From the NCBI GenBank assembly GCA_013339765.2, contig CM023448.1:281105717-281169716 (forward strand): DNA of 64,000 nt, given 5' to 3'. The position numbers were made by a program, and so were the translations under genes. This DNA comes from Haemaphysalis longicornis (taxonomy: Eukaryota > Arthropoda > Arachnida > Ixodida > Ixodidae). Below, piece by piece: positions 21,586 through 32,154 of this stretch (its first letter is position 1; each line of letters opens with the position of its first letter). Under the pieces are notes generated by a model, which was given only the letters and a program-made list of their open reading frames with translations, ran no database searches and was not told the DNA's origin.

Positions 21586-21855
21586 AGCGTTGCATGAGGT
21601 CGTGAAGTATCGCTTGTTCCGAGCCCGGGTAATTATGGATGAGGCGACGAAGTTGATGAGTTGTAGTTGTTTTCGTTTCTCGTGTGCCCATCAGCGTGCG
21701 GAGGATATGCCATGTTTTGCGGGTCCCAAGTGTACCTTGCAGCTTGTCACAGAAGTGACTCCAGTTCAGCCTGCTTAGGTGTGCGGCGTACTCGGCTGCT
21801 TCCTTTGTTATGCGTTCGATGCGTTGTTTGAGCTTTCGATTAGTGCGGTGTTTTT
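21586..21855 (-). pseudogene. LINE A ORF2 linker, out of frame on both sides
   Basis: A stop-free minus-strand frame reads KKHRTNRKLKQRIERITKEA, then LSRLNWSHFCDKLQG and TRKTWHILRTLMG. This is the basic linker between endonuclease and RT in this LINE type; compare MEVQMNTPKTWHTIRCLFP in LINE C. It joins the endonuclease through a shift in an A7-8 tract near 21856 and the RT through a shift in the C14 tract near 21550. Both shifts lie in homopolymers, so sequencing or assembly error is as likely as real mutation. Confidence 0.8.
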
Positions 21856-22773
21856 TTAGCGTTTAAGTAGTCCTGCGCGGGCATCCCACAGATGTTGCAA
21901 ATGAGTATCTATTGCAGGGTAGTCAGGGGTAAGGGGGATTTCCGTGGTGTACTTGCCGGGTCTGGTAATTAGATCTTGGCTCGATTGTACTATGTCTGTG
22001 ATTGGTACATCTTGTTGATGATCGCGGAACTTCTTCCAATTGGTCAATCTGGCAGTGCCAAAACGGAGTTGTGCGCATTTCTGATTGGTGATCGTCAGCG
22101 CAAGGAGGTAGTGGTCACTGCCCAGAGTGTGTGTCGTACATTCCCAATGGGCGTCCTTGATATTCTTGGTAAGCGTGAGGTCAGGGGTGGTGTCTCGGGA
22201 AACGCTACTCCCTATTCGAGTTGTCGTTTGAGGGTGGTTTTGAATCGTAAAATTAAATTGGTGTATGGCCTCTTGCAGTTTGGTGCCTTTGATGGTATTT
22301 CGTCCGTAGCCCCAGGCCATGTGCGGCGCGTTAAAATCACCCAGGACAATCAGCGAGCAGTGTTTCGCACCGATCGTGGCGCGTTTTAGTAGGTCACGAA
22401 TTCCGGTAAGCAGATGCTTTGGAGGACTGTAAATGTTAAGTACGAACAAGCTTGGTTGGGACTCGTGGGCAGGGAGAACTTCTATAAACGTGTGGTCTAT
22501 TGTGCTGGTTAGAATCTGCGCAGTAAGGATCATGCGGACAAGGATTGCAGTGCGGGAGTTTGAATTTGTCGAATAAGCCGTGTAGTCGCGGAGCTGAACA
22601 TGGGGAGTGCCGGTTTCTTGTAATGCGATGATGTCTGGTCTGCTCTGTTGAGCGAGCGGAAGAAGTTGGTCGCGTTTATTGGTATACGAGCGACAGTTCC
22701 ATTGCCATACAAGCAGTTCGTTTGGAGCTACGGTGGTCTTCTGGTCAGGGGGGAAATTAAAGGGAGTCCTCAT
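21856..22773 (-). CDS. LINE A ORF2 N-terminal endonuclease
   Basis: A 305-codon frame starting at an ATG encodes a full exonuclease/endonuclease/phosphatase domain. It shows LVWQWNCRSYTNK (metal-binding Asn), IIALQETGT (catalytic Glu), SLIVLGDFNAPHMAWG (Asp/Asn), TTPDLTLTK and LGSDHYLL (the SDH motif). All catalytic positions expected for LINE endonucleases are present. The domain nicks chromosomal DNA to prime reverse transcription. Its start overlaps the inferred end of ORF1 by 17 bases in another frame. It ends at a stop created by a one-base shift in an A-rich tract; the biological ORF2 continued into the linker and RT. Confidence 0.9.
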   Translation of the reverse strand: MRTPFNFPPDQKTTVAPNELLVWQWNCRSYTNKRDQLLPLAQQSRPDIIALQETGTPHVQLRDYTAYSTNSNSRTAILVRMILTAQILTSTIDHTFIEVLPAHESQPSLFVLNIYSPPKHLLTGIRDLLKRATIGAKHCSLIVLGDFNAPHMAWGYGRNTIKGTKLQEAIHQFNFTIQNHPQTTTRIGSSVSRDTTPDLTLTKNIKDAHWECTTHTLGSDHYLLALTITNQKCAQLRFGTARLTNWKKFRDHQQDVPITDIVQSSQDLITRPGKYTTEIPLTPDYPAIDTHLQHLWDARAGLLKR

Positions 22774-24321
22774 CGTCGCAATCAGGTAGTTCCATTTGTC
22801 CAGGGTCAGGAGGCAGGGGATGTTGCTTGGACTTCTTGTGCTTTTTGCCCTGGGGGTGTTCTAGTTGCTATAATCGTTCTTCGCAGTTTTGGAAGCGGTG
22901 TTCCATTCGGTCTATGCGGGAGTTTATGGTTTTGACAGCGTCTGACAGAAAGGCCTTGATGCTGTCTGTGGCGAAGTTTATCAATTCTTGTACTTGCGGT
23001 AAGGTGGTGGGGATAGGTGTAGGCATCGGGTCATTTTGGATAACATCACCATGGGAGGGGGCGGGTGATGAGGGTTGTGAGTTCTGCATTGCCTTGGAGG
23101 TGTTGTTCGCCGTGATGAGTTGTTTCAGTTCAGTGATTTGGGCTTGCAATGCATTAATCTGGTGTGTTTGTTGAGAGAGCTGATTTTTGAGGCGTGCATT
23201 TTCTTCTCGGAGGAGGGTTACTGTTTCAGGTCCTGGGGAGGTAGTGTTGGTTGTGTGGAGGGTGGTTGGAGCAGTATTTTGTGGCGGGGCAGCAGTGGGT
23301 GGAGGAGAGACAATTGCTGACCAGCTCACCTTTGTTGAGTCAGCGGGAGCCAGTCTTGGGTAGTTAGCTTGCGTCAACGAAGGGGGCATAGGTAGGGCTT
23401 GGCTGATGACGTTTCGGAAAGCAGGTGGGGGTGATGGCTTCAGCTTGCGTTTGCACTCCTTGCTGGCGGTAGTGTAAGTCCACAGAGTTTGCAGCAGGGC
23501 ACACAGTCATGGGTCGGAGTGGGGTTGGGGGTGTGGCACTGCGCGCAAATGTTCCTGTGGGGATCGGGGCAGATGTCTTGACGGTGACCAAGGTCGCCGC
23601 ACTGAGCACAGCACTGATATGTATTGCGGTAAGGGCGACAGCGAGTTAAGGCACTGTACGCCCTCACGAAGAATGGAACGTGAGGTCCGCCGAAAGTAAT
23701 AAGTGCTGCATGCGACTTCCCGAGCATTCTGATGTCCGAGATGGGTGGGCCGGTGGTATACATATGGATGGCCATGCGGAGTTCATGCGGGGTGGTGCCT
23801 GGGGTGATGCCCTGAATAACGCCCCGGGAAGTACCCGGGGGCGGCTTCATGTAGGCCGTAACTTCGTATGCAGTAGAGCCGAGTTGGATAGCGGTAAAGA
23901 AACGGAGGGCGTCAACGATGGCTTCATTGGGAGTGCTTACCGCAATGAGGTTGTTTTGGGCTTGGGGTTGTACCGTGACTTGGGAGTAGAACTGTGCGGC
24001 TGGTATGTTGCTGGCGACTTGCAGGCTGTTGGTTATTTGGTTGGTGGTCCAAGCTCCGACCCGAAGGCCCGAGCGCGGGCGGATAATTATCTTGTAGTCT
24101 GTGGCAGGCAGTCGGGGAACAGGCGGTGCACGGGAAGCGGCAGGGGGAACGCTGCGTTCAGGGCTTACTTGAGGCGTACTCGGATGGTTGTGGTTCTTGA
24201 GGGCTTGTCTTTGGTGTAGTACTTGTCTCCAGGGGTCGTCGCGTGGCAACGACCGTCCGCTCAGGGGGTCAAATGCTGGTGCGTCGGATGCTGGTGTCAT
24301 AGTGCTTGAAGAGGGCTGCAT
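22757..24321 (-). pseudogene. LINE A ORF1 (gag-like with zinc knuckles and coiled coil)
   Basis: The start chosen is the ATG at 24321; upstream codons are open but begin at TTG. Order: a Pro/Ser-rich N-terminus, an RRM-like middle (YKIIIRPRSGLRV, NLIAVSTPNEA), zinc knuckles (CCAQCGDLGHRQDIC, CAQC..P...HDC, CKLC), then a Pro-rich region and a heptad-like coiled coil (LLREENARLKNQLSQ) and an amphipathic C-terminus. A one-base shift near 23455-23470 disrupts the third knuckle: the next frame reads TASKECKRKLKP. A TAG at 22865-22867 is premature, since the frame reopens and ends at TAA 22757-22759 after a basic KKHKKSK and acidic DCDDED tail overlapping ORF2. The product would package the element RNA. 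Confidence 0.82.
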
Positions 24322-24560
24322 ACGAGGCGCTAGATGTGCTGCCGGCGCAGCTGCCGGGAGCCGAGCGCGTGCCAAGAGCGCGGCGCAGCTGGGGCTTGCG
24401 AGCTAGGCCTGATAGGCCTAGCGAAGTGAGCGGCGTGGTCCGATTTCAAAGGGCGATTGCTGACCAGTGGTAGTACGGATACTGTTGTGGGTGGTGTCCA
24501 GGTGATCCGCGTGATGTAGCGATCTTCGTGGTGTAGGTTTTACCGCGATAACTGGAAATT
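24322..24560 (-). other. probable 5' leader of LINE A
   Basis: Sequence upstream of the LINE A ORF1 start, including a GAGCTAGGCCTGATAGGCCT hairpin at about 24399-24422. The exact 5' end of the element is not visible. Confidence 0.4.
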
Positions 24561-24769
24561 ACCGGTCAATACAACAATCAAGGCGGGAGCCGACGGGGAG
24601 CATGTATACATGACGCGGCCCCCTAGCCACAGACATTGGAGTAGTAAAAAAAAACGAGGCAATGAATGAAGTAATAAAAAGTATCAACATTAAAATAACG
24701 ATACTTCCTGCTTCTGGATATCTAATTTTGTGGCCATGGGAGTTTTGTGAAATGTTCACATTAGGATTA

Positions 24770-24850
24770 CTGAGGGTTCCACCCAAGCAGCCGAGGCCGA
24801 TTGCCAATGATTGGAAACCCCATGGGTCCCCATTGGCTTCCGAGCCGTCG
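24770..24850. repeat. TTGG/CCAA-rich inverted motif cluster
   Basis: CCGATTGCCAATGATTGGAAACC and TCCCCATTGGC are close to motifs clustered at 27520-27745. Probably a fragment of the same MITE-like repeat. Confidence 0.4.
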
Positions 24851-25407
24851 GCCACTCATCGGTAACTTGGCTGAAAGATTGAGTGAGCGCCAAGCAAACG
24901 GCGACCGGAAGTAACGTCACACGGAGGGCTCATCGGAAGCCGAGCTTCAGCTGACGGATAAAAGCGCATTTCGGCCTTGAGCTTGCCGAGCCCGTGACGG
25001 CGACGGTTAGAGCGGGTGAACAGGCCACAACGCAGCAAAAAGTAGTTCCCTAAAGAGCCACAGCACCGGGCCATGAAACAAAGCGTACTTAAAATAAAGT
25101 GCAGCGTATTCAAAAAAGCGTGAGATAGTGTTACACGTTCAGTAGGAATGGGCCATTTGTGTGTCCTAACGCAACGGTGACCGTCGACCTACTTCAGCGT
25201 TGTGCCTTTGCGCGTTCTTTGAACCCGCGGCGGGGCCGGTGGACGGACGCGTTGCACCGACGGCTACGTCTCTTTTGTGGCATTGAAACTGCGGTAGTAC
25301 TCCTGTACGTGTCTGTGAGGTTCGTTTTGGTGTCGGTGGCTCTGCATGTGAAGTATACCTGACTGGTGGAATAACATCGTTTGCCTGCTGTGGCCGCCGC
25401 TGAAAAC
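24851..25407 (+). other. candidate promoter and non-coding first exon
   Basis: GC-rich sequence ends in a strong 5' splice-site match, GAAAAC|GTAAGT, with the exon boundary after 25407. The open frames before it end before the donor (25159-25362), so this exon would be largely untranslated. The start of transcription cannot be placed. It would pair with the acceptor at 26934. Evidence is splice-signal quality only. Confidence 0.3.
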
Positions 25408-25690
25408 GTAAGTCACCATTTTATTTTTCCTTGCGCGGTGCGGGAGAGCTCGCGCTCGTTCCCGCTAAAACTTAAGCTGTCGTTTATAACAACTGGCGCC
25501 CGTGAGTGCTGCTTAGCGTTGTTGGTTCTTGCGAAGAAAAAAGCGGTCACATACATGTACTTCCATTTGTGTGACGGCAGTTATAGCTATCCTTTTTCCG
25601 GCTTTGTGTTTTCCGAACAAGCGGTCGTACTCCCACTGCAGGTTCACGACGTTCAGCATGCGTTGAAGCAAGAATCGTGTGCAGTATACG

Positions 25691-26109
25691 CCCTCATTCC
25701 CACAGCCGTTTTTCACCCCGTAACGTCACCTTCCCGTCACCGTCTTCCGTCATGGGTGCCGTTTTTCGCCCGATTTCTCGCCGAAAACGGTGCGACGGTG
25801 ACGGGAGGCCGAGTTCTACGTTTCCGTCACGTCAACGTGACGGGACCATGCCCCGCGCTAAACCAGCTAATCAGAAAACAAATTTTTACGGCTAAATTTC
25901 GCGAAAAGTGAGCACAAATTATTTTCTTTACTTTTCAGATTAAAAACGCTCAATTCTAGGCTAAACTGATCACTGGGCAGACGACCCTGTAATCTGACGG
26001 AAAGCTCCCGTGTAGATCCAGTCTGAACACTTCTCCGTTCCGTCAACGTCGCTTTTTGTTGACGTGACGGTGCCGTGACGGAGAAGTTGACGGCTGTGTG
26101 AATGAGGGC
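25691..26109. mobile_element. 419-bp MITE with GCCCTCATTC ends
   Basis: The left end GCCCTCATTCCCACAGCCGT and the right end ACGGCTGTGTGAATGAGGGC are inverted copies with one mismatch. The interior is dense in CGTCAACG/CGTGACGG boxes on both sides. Flanking TA-containing bases (TAC left, TAA right) suggest a TA target. No coding capacity. It lies inside the candidate intron 25408-26934. Confidence 0.8.
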
Positions 26110-26934
26110 TAAGAGTTGCGGATGTTCTAAGTTGACTTACTTAAACTCTAGCTATAAATGAAGCTTCTGTTTCTTTATTTTCTTGAGCAAAGTAAAGATA
26201 TTGTCGAGCGACAAAGTAATTACACTGCCGCTGGGCCTCTCCGTCGGTTCCGTTCGCATCTGGCGCGTCTGACGAGACAGATGTGAGCGACGGCGACAGC
26301 AACACCGTAACCAGTTTAATACTTTATTTGTGGCTTTGTTTTGTTACCCCTCAAAATATAACGCATTCAAAGGTCACAAGGAAATTTGTATTCAACCTCC
26401 AAGTTGGCATGGATGCCTTGCAAAAAAAAAAAAAAACCTGAACGTTCGTCATTCCGAACTCATTGTGTAGTGCGTTGCCTTGTAGTCTCTGGGTCCCGCG
26501 TTGTTAACGAACAAAACTTGCGCTAATAAAACGTTGACGGCACGACATTTCGTCGCGATTAAATGTTTATGGGGTACAGTAGCCACAACAAAATTTCGCG
26601 GAACCGCTGCCGTGTTGCTTTGTGTATTGGACTTTTTTAATTACCTTGCGTGACTGCAACAAGAGTGAAGCCCATTTTCGGTGAAATTCCGGACTGTTTT
26701 ATCAAGAACGAGCCAAGTAACTGCTACCGTAGAACGCAGTATTGAGAAATGAATAGTGCAGTACGTTTTATGTTTCATAGCGAGTGTTAACAAGCTAGAA
26801 CCAGACTCTGCTAGAACTTTAGGCACGGACATATTTTGACACGGAAATGTGGTAAGGCTGGTAAGAAGTGCTGTATTTAGTAAGCAGCGTGCATTTAGCA
26901 TTGTAGTGAACTATTTTTTTTTTACTTATTACAG

Positions 26935-27232
26935 GCGCTACGACGTAAAGGTGTTTCCCGTGGACAAGTGGCGGATGCAGCCGAGACAAGCTTTCCAAGC
27001 TGGCCTATTCTACAATAGTGCTGTTGAACAACATATCGTGATCTTGGCAGGTCGGAGAATTACCGGGGATAATGGTCCTGTTTTCATTTACCTGAATGCT
27101 TCGGTTCGCGCTTCATGAGCAGCGCTTTTTAAAAATTTTTCTCGACTATTGTGTGTGCTTGCTTTCATGTTTGTGTTCGTATTCTTGCCACTGTTAAGCC
27201 AGGTTTCTCGTAAATTTGATATGCATAATAAA
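26935..27232 (+). other. candidate terminal exon of a spliced transcript
   Basis: A near-ideal 3' splice site, a T9 tract then ACTTATTACAG (26921-26934), precedes this segment. The frame RYDVKVFPVDKWRMQ...LAGRRITGDNGPVFIYLNAS runs 61 codons to TGA at 27116-27118, and AATAAA lies at 27227. The peptide is not one I recognise. It may be a small host gene's last exon or a spliced non-coding RNA. Confidence 0.3.
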
Positions 27233-27325
27233 AAAACTACAGAGAGAGACTCGGCGTGTTGTGTTTCTCAATTGTTTTTGACAAGTCACGTCATTGCTTC
27301 GCAAAGTTGATGCAGTTTGTTTATT

Positions 27326-27468
27326 GTGTCTCGCGGTCCCATATCTGTTTTGTACATGTCATTGTACAAAAAATTATTTAACGAGTGCGCTATAAATAAA
27401 CAATGCGCACTCGTTAAATAATTTCCTGTACAATGGCATGTGTAAAGCAGAAATCGGGCCGCGAGGCA
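27326..27468. mobile_element. 143-bp foldback repeat
   Basis: Arms of about 65 bp (27328-27394 and 27404-27468) mirror each other. The inner 30 bp, around TTATTTAACGAGTGCGC, are nearly identical and the outer parts (TCGCGGTCCCATATCTG) diverge more. The 9-14-bp loop is AT-rich. Non-coding. Confidence 0.8.
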
Positions 27469-27519
27469 ACTCATAAAATAGGCATTGGTCATAAGGACTG
27501 GCTACAAAGCCAAAAATGG

Positions 27520-27745
27520 GCATGAAAATAGCCTGGGGTCCACCTATAGGCAATATCATGGCAACATACTTTGCCAAGCGTTGTCCAATATTGGCCTTCC
27601 AGAGCTTGGCCCATTGTTGGCTTGTCACCTTTCCCAAGCGCCAGCCAATGATGGCGGCCGAGGTATTGCCAAGCTCGGACACATTGGCCACTGATGATTT
27701 GCCATGCTTGGTATTGGCAATTTCTGCTGCTTGGGCAGGTCCGCT
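27520..27745. repeat. TTGGC/GCCAA motif-rich repeat
   Basis: About ten TTGGC or GCCAA pentamers in 220 bp, alternating in orientation (TTTGCCAAGCG, TATTGGCC, GCTTGGCCCA, CAGCCAATG, ATTGCCAAGC). It has imperfect mirror symmetry around 27640, consistent with a degraded foldback MITE. Confidence 0.5.
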
Positions 27746-27749
27746 CCGC

Positions 27750-28807
27750 TCATTCAGTTCTTGTCGGTTACATAACCCGAAGCAATAACGAAGCCCATTG
27801 CTTTGCTATTATCCAGCGCGCCAATGTTATTACAATGAAACACCCTGTTGGGTTTTATTGAGTTTGGTCACAATTTGTGCAGGGTGGCCCTAGGTCTCAG
27901 TATTCACTGCTGGCTTTTGGCTCAAGTACGTCACAGGGCGGCCCTTGCAAGTTAGTCTAAGGCAGGGGGAATATGTTATTTGAAATGCCCTTTGAAACAC
28001 TAATTCATCAATGATGCCAGCAACATTTTTTTTTCAACAAACGCCGATGTGAGGCATGGGTGCCAATCTTTCAAATAATGCAAAATTTGAATGTTGTTGA
28101 GACCTGTTAATTGTCTTTTAAGGACTGCAGAAAAAAAAACAATAGAAATGATATTAGGATATCTGAGAACATCACGGTGTGAATGCATTACAATTACAAT
28201 TCAATGGTCCAGATTACAATTATAGGCACAGAAAGCTTCAATTTTTTTGGAACTGATTTATAGATTTGGTAGAAAACGCAACCAGTAGTGATGGAGGTAG
28301 TGCCTCACAATCCCTTACATGTGCCACTTCACAGCGAACAAAGTGCAATATGTTGCCTATTTAGAAGCAATGCAGATATAATTCTACCTCTTTTTTACTG
28401 AAGGAAATACATAGGCTGGTTAAAGTTTCCGGTTTTCAAAGGTCAAAACCGTTTATTTCCTATAGTCAATTGAATGAAAAATCAGAAGGCTATTATTTTG
28501 GGATTAAAACGGTTTATTCAAGTATACATATATAACGTCGCAAACCCTAATAAAAAATAAAAGCAGCCGCCATCATCTTCCGGCACGGCTGGCCCCTATC
28601 CGGTGCGTGTCAGGGCTCAAAATTTTTCTTGGCCAATTTTTAGAGTGATTTTATGTATAATAACTGCATGCCATCCAATCATTGTCCCCTCAACAGCAAC
28701 AGCAAATAACGTGTATTTTATTATAATGTGACGAGTTGATAACTCGTAACAGCTCAATACCTTGCATGTTACACTGCCCTGCCACATATAACTTCTATAT
28801 TGCCTCT
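27750..28807. other. no gene recognised; AT-rich
   Basis: AT-rich intergenic sequence with short homopolymers. Nothing identifiable. Confidence 0.4.
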
Positions 28808-28819
28808 AGGGCAAATTTT

Positions 28820-29030
28820 AATTTGATTGTAAGGTTTAACGCGCCGACGCAACGCAGGCGATGAGGCGCGCCGCAGTGGAGGGCTCCGGATTAATTCTGA
28901 CCACCTGGGGATCTTTAACGTGCGCCGAAATCTCGTCACACGGGCGTTTTTGCTTTTCGCCTCCACCAGAAAAGCGGCCGGCGCTGCCGGGAATCAAACC
29001 CGCGTCCTGGTGCTCAGCAGCACAACGCCG
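28820..29030 (-). mobile_element. SINE copy 2 with part of its tRNA head and 12-bp target duplication
   Basis: On the minus strand the head retains the B-box arm GCGGGTTTGATTCCCGGC, followed by the GCCGGCCGCTTTTCTGG linker and the full body ending GTTAAACCTTACAATCAA. It is bounded by perfect AGGGCAAATTTT repeats (28808-28819, 29031-29042). The A-box half is missing. Confidence 0.95.
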
Positions 29031-29042
29031 AGGGCAAATTTT

Positions 29043-29591
29043 CACTGTGCGCTGAAAAGAGAGAGAGTTAGGACATAATGCTGGGGTAATTAAGAACGAT
29101 TATGCCCGTATTGATTATGTGGCCACTTGACAAGTTAAAGGTGTTTTTTGAAAAAAGCTTACACACTTCTTTTAGAACTGACTAAGAATGCCTGTGTGTC
29201 AGAAGAAAACCCATGGCAGTTACAACTGTAGCGAAAAAGGAAAAGAAGTTTGTTAAAGGTATACGTTTTGTCATGTGGAGTGTTTTGTCCTGGTTCAGAG
29301 AGGTGGATCAGGGACAGCCGTTGGCTTGTTTAATAAAACGCACATTTATTACACACATGAAAAACCCTAAAGCTAACCGCACACTCGCAAAGAAAACAAC
29401 ACGAAACCAAACAACAACAAACCGGCTTTCGGCATTCATTAGATCTATATAGGGTGACCACCCGTACCGAGATTCACGGGACTGTACCGCATTGAGGGCT
29501 ATTGCCCCTCGTTACGCAAGAGACACGAAACTCTTCAAAAATGTCCCGCCTAATACTAAGGTCCCTCGCGGTGTCAGCAGGTACAATACCA
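29043..29591. other. no gene recognised
   Basis: A 79-codon Lys/Thr-rich frame (29213-29452) shows no features of a known family. AATAAAACG at about 29331 is a possible isolated polyA signal. Confidence 0.35.
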
Positions 29592-29814
29592 GGGGCGGTA
29601 TTCTCGTAACTGTCACTTTTGAAAACGTCCCTTTTGCGTCCCTTTCATCGTGACGTACTTCCGGTTAACCAGTGGGCGTTGGCAGTAGGTGACAGTAGGT
29701 TTGCGCGCTTGCGTTACGTCACTTCCGGTTGTTTGCTTTTAGCCAATCAGGGCTCGCCAAAAGGGACACTTTTGAAAGGGACGCAAAAGGGACAAAACTC
29801 GAGAATACCGCCCC
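29592..29814. mobile_element. 223-bp MITE with GGGGCGGTATTCTCG ends
   Basis: Terminal inverted repeats GGGGCGGTATTCTCG are identical at both ends. Inside them, TTTTGCGTCCCTTTC and ACTTCCGGTT blocks also recur inverted. Non-coding; no convincing target duplication. Confidence 0.85.
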
Positions 29815-29960
29815 AGGTCTTTCGGGTGAACGGGGAGATAGATGCTTGCGTTATATCTCGGGGAGCGCGAGCACTGCCATAACATGGGAGCGAAGCGTTC
29901 GATTAGTCATGCATGCAGAGACAGCCGCAAGTCCAGGAAGAAGCTCAGTGAGGGAATGGC

Positions 29961-30045
29961 CCAGTGGCGTACGCAGGATTTCGGTTCGGGGGAGAGAGGG
30001 GAGGGGGGGGGGGGCGTACCCCCCCCCCCACACACACACACACAC
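29961..30045 (+). mobile_element. CAGTGGCGTACG-type element end with G/C tracts
   Basis: CAGTGGCGTACGCAGG opens a G12 then C9 tract and an ACAC run, the same architecture as the left end of the 42690-46622 element. No matching right end is seen nearby, so it is a truncated copy. Homopolymers generate the overlapping frames on both strands. Confidence 0.65.
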
Positions 30046-30225
30046 AAAGAAATAATAATCACAAACAAAAATTTGGAAACGCGAAATTTAAAAAGTATAT
30101 CGTCCTTAAGATACACTTCTCAGGGCATAGTAGCTACCCTCTACATAGCCCTTCGGTTTTTCTTTTTTTTGTGTGTTAGGCAGTGTGGCATGAAATTGCC
30201 TTATCGTGATGGAAGCAGACGTCGA

Positions 30226-30430
30226 TTGATTGATTATAGGGTTTAACGCGCCGACGCTACACAGGCGATGAGGCCCGCCGTAGTGGAGGGCTCCGGATTA
30301 ATTTTGTCCACCTGTGGATCTTTAACGTGCGCCGAAATCTCGTACACACGGCGTTTGTGCTTTTCTCTTCCATCAGAAAAGCGGCCGCCGCAGCCGGGAA
30401 TCGAACCCGCATCCTTGTGCTCAGCATGGA
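30226..30430 (-). mobile_element. SINE copy 3 with 17-bp target duplication
   Basis: Minus-strand copy with B-box GCGGGTTCGATTCCCGGC and complete body. ATGGAAGCAG..GTCGA flanks both sides (30209-30225 and 30431-30447) with two mismatches. Several substitutions from the other copies. Confidence 0.93.
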
Positions 30431-30447
30431 ATGGAAGCAGGTGTCGA

Positions 30448-31319
30448 AGTCGCGTAGCCTCAACGCATTACTTGTGACAGAAGATGGATGACAGACAATT
30501 TTTTGTTGACGACACACAGTCAATATCATAGCTGATGACACAGCCAATATCATCATCAATTCCACTCGTTAACATAAAGCTGAACAGATTCGATACGTCG
30601 CAAAGGATAGCTTTGAAGGCGAGTCCGTACTGGGTCGTAATACCGAAATGGGAAAATGTCTAACCACGGTAGTGAACAATCGCGCTACTGGACTGCGTCA
30701 GAACATCACCAGTGTTGCATTGCACCTGAACGACGTCAATACATGGAGTCAGAAGCAGCAATAATCAGCGCAAACACAGATAACAGCTTTGCTGAAACTC
30801 CGGCTCCCCAGCGCCGCGATACCTGCATGATTCTTTTTTTTTTCTCTCATGACGGCATCTTTTTTGCCACGAAGTGACGTACTCGTTATAAAATAAAGCA
30901 GCCATTACACGCAATTCCATCAGAGGTTGAGTAAAGTTGCCCTAGTGAAAAATGCTCAGAAATTTTCCCAGCTCATTGAGTCCAAGGTAAAACTTTGTTG
31001 GAGCGAAGCATGAGAAATAGCTTGTAAGCGAGTGGGTCTCGAGCGGAGAGAGTGAAAAAGAACATAAAGCCGGAAAAGATCAAAACGTGCCAGCGGCGTA
31101 GATTGCGCGAACACAAGACGGTGTCGCTGCGACCATGGAACTACGAGCGGAGTGTCAGTGTGCATGAACGGGGCTGCAGCATGCGGGTACATAATGCTCA
31201 TATAATTTATTTTGCCTAACACCCGTTTCCTCCCTAAAAGACGAACGTGCTGATTCGATCGATATGGACGAAATGCTACAAAATCAAGTGTTGAATAGCT
31301 CTGCGCAGAGAGGCATTCT
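30448..31319. other. no gene recognised
   Basis: Non-coding by inspection. 31264 is the ATG of the chimeric frame described at 31264-32154; its first 18-20 codons resemble nothing known. Confidence 0.35.
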
Positions 31320-32154
31320 AGACGAATGCCTGAAGAATCGGCTGAAGAAAGTGGCTTCCAGATATGGCGTGCGCATCGTCTTTTCAGGCCAAAACAAATT
31401 GGCTAAGATTTGCCCTGCGGTGCAAAGGTTAGCAGACAAGAAAGAAAAAAAAAGGACGGATGGTTGTGGGATAAGACATGGCATTAAGTTTGTTGAGTGC
31501 GGTAAGGACGTTGTGTATAGTATCCCTTTCAAGTGTGGAAAGTACATCGGTCAGACTGGCCGCTGCTTGAACGTTCGCCTTCGTGAGCATAACAGCTCGT
31601 TGAGAGGGATACCGTGTTCCCATTTGGCCATGCATTGCATCAGGAGTGCACGGGCCGTCCGGAGTTGCCACTCACGCTCACTCACGACCATCCACGAGTA
31701 CGCAAAAACATGCGGCCTGAGCTGCGCCCCGCAGAAGTCGGAGCTACTCATGGTGCAACCCGGCAGACAGAAGAAAGAGCCGCCGCCGAACGTGGTGGTC
31801 ACCATCGAAGGAACAGAAATCAAGCCCACGCAGCAGATCCGGATCCTAGGACTCCTGCTTAGGGACGACGGAAAGGCGCACGCAGCTGTCAACAAGATCA
31901 AGACAACGTCCGAGCAAATCCATAAGCATGATCCGCAGGGTCACCAACAAGAACCGATGCATAAAAGAAGACGACGCCCTGCGCCTGGTCCAAGCGTTCG
32001 TCGTGTCGCACATCACGTACTCCGCCCCGTACCTTCAGCTAACCAAGGCGGACCGAGAAACGCTGAACACGACGATCAGGAAAGCGGTAAAGCTCGCCAT
32101 GGGCTTGCCCGTCCACTCGTCCACGCAGAAGTTGCTGGGCATGGACAAGCATAA
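31264..32154 (+). pseudogene. chimeric 296-codon frame: Penelope GIY-YIG region fused to LINE RT
   Basis: One uninterrupted frame joins two retroelements. Residues about 20-120 match the C-terminal part of Penelope-like elements: LKKVASRYGVRIVFSGQNKL, then a Cys-bearing linker, VVYSIPFKCGKYIGQTGRC (the GIY-YIG core), LREH and HLAMHC. From about residue 140 it is the RT thumb side of an I-group LINE (IHEYAKTCGLSCAPQKSELL, then RILGLLLRDDGK). After about residue 220 the frame has shifted away from the LINE and reads Arg/His-rich noise; the true LINE frame continues at 31928. Both donors are truncated here, so this is best read as an accidental fusion. Whether it is transcribed is unknown. Confidence 0.85.
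31320..31680 (+). mobile_element. Penelope-like element fragment, GIY-YIG endonuclease part 1
   Basis: Recognised by the GIY-YIG core and the following HLAMHC in translation. A +1 shift near 31640 leads to HQECTGRPELP, which resembles HEECACHPELP of the second fragment at 33270. The RT part of the element is absent upstream. Confidence 0.85.

Noticed and set aside
23680..24219. 179-codon plus-strand gene
   Set aside because: It is the antisense shadow of the LINE A ORF1 with zinc knuckles.
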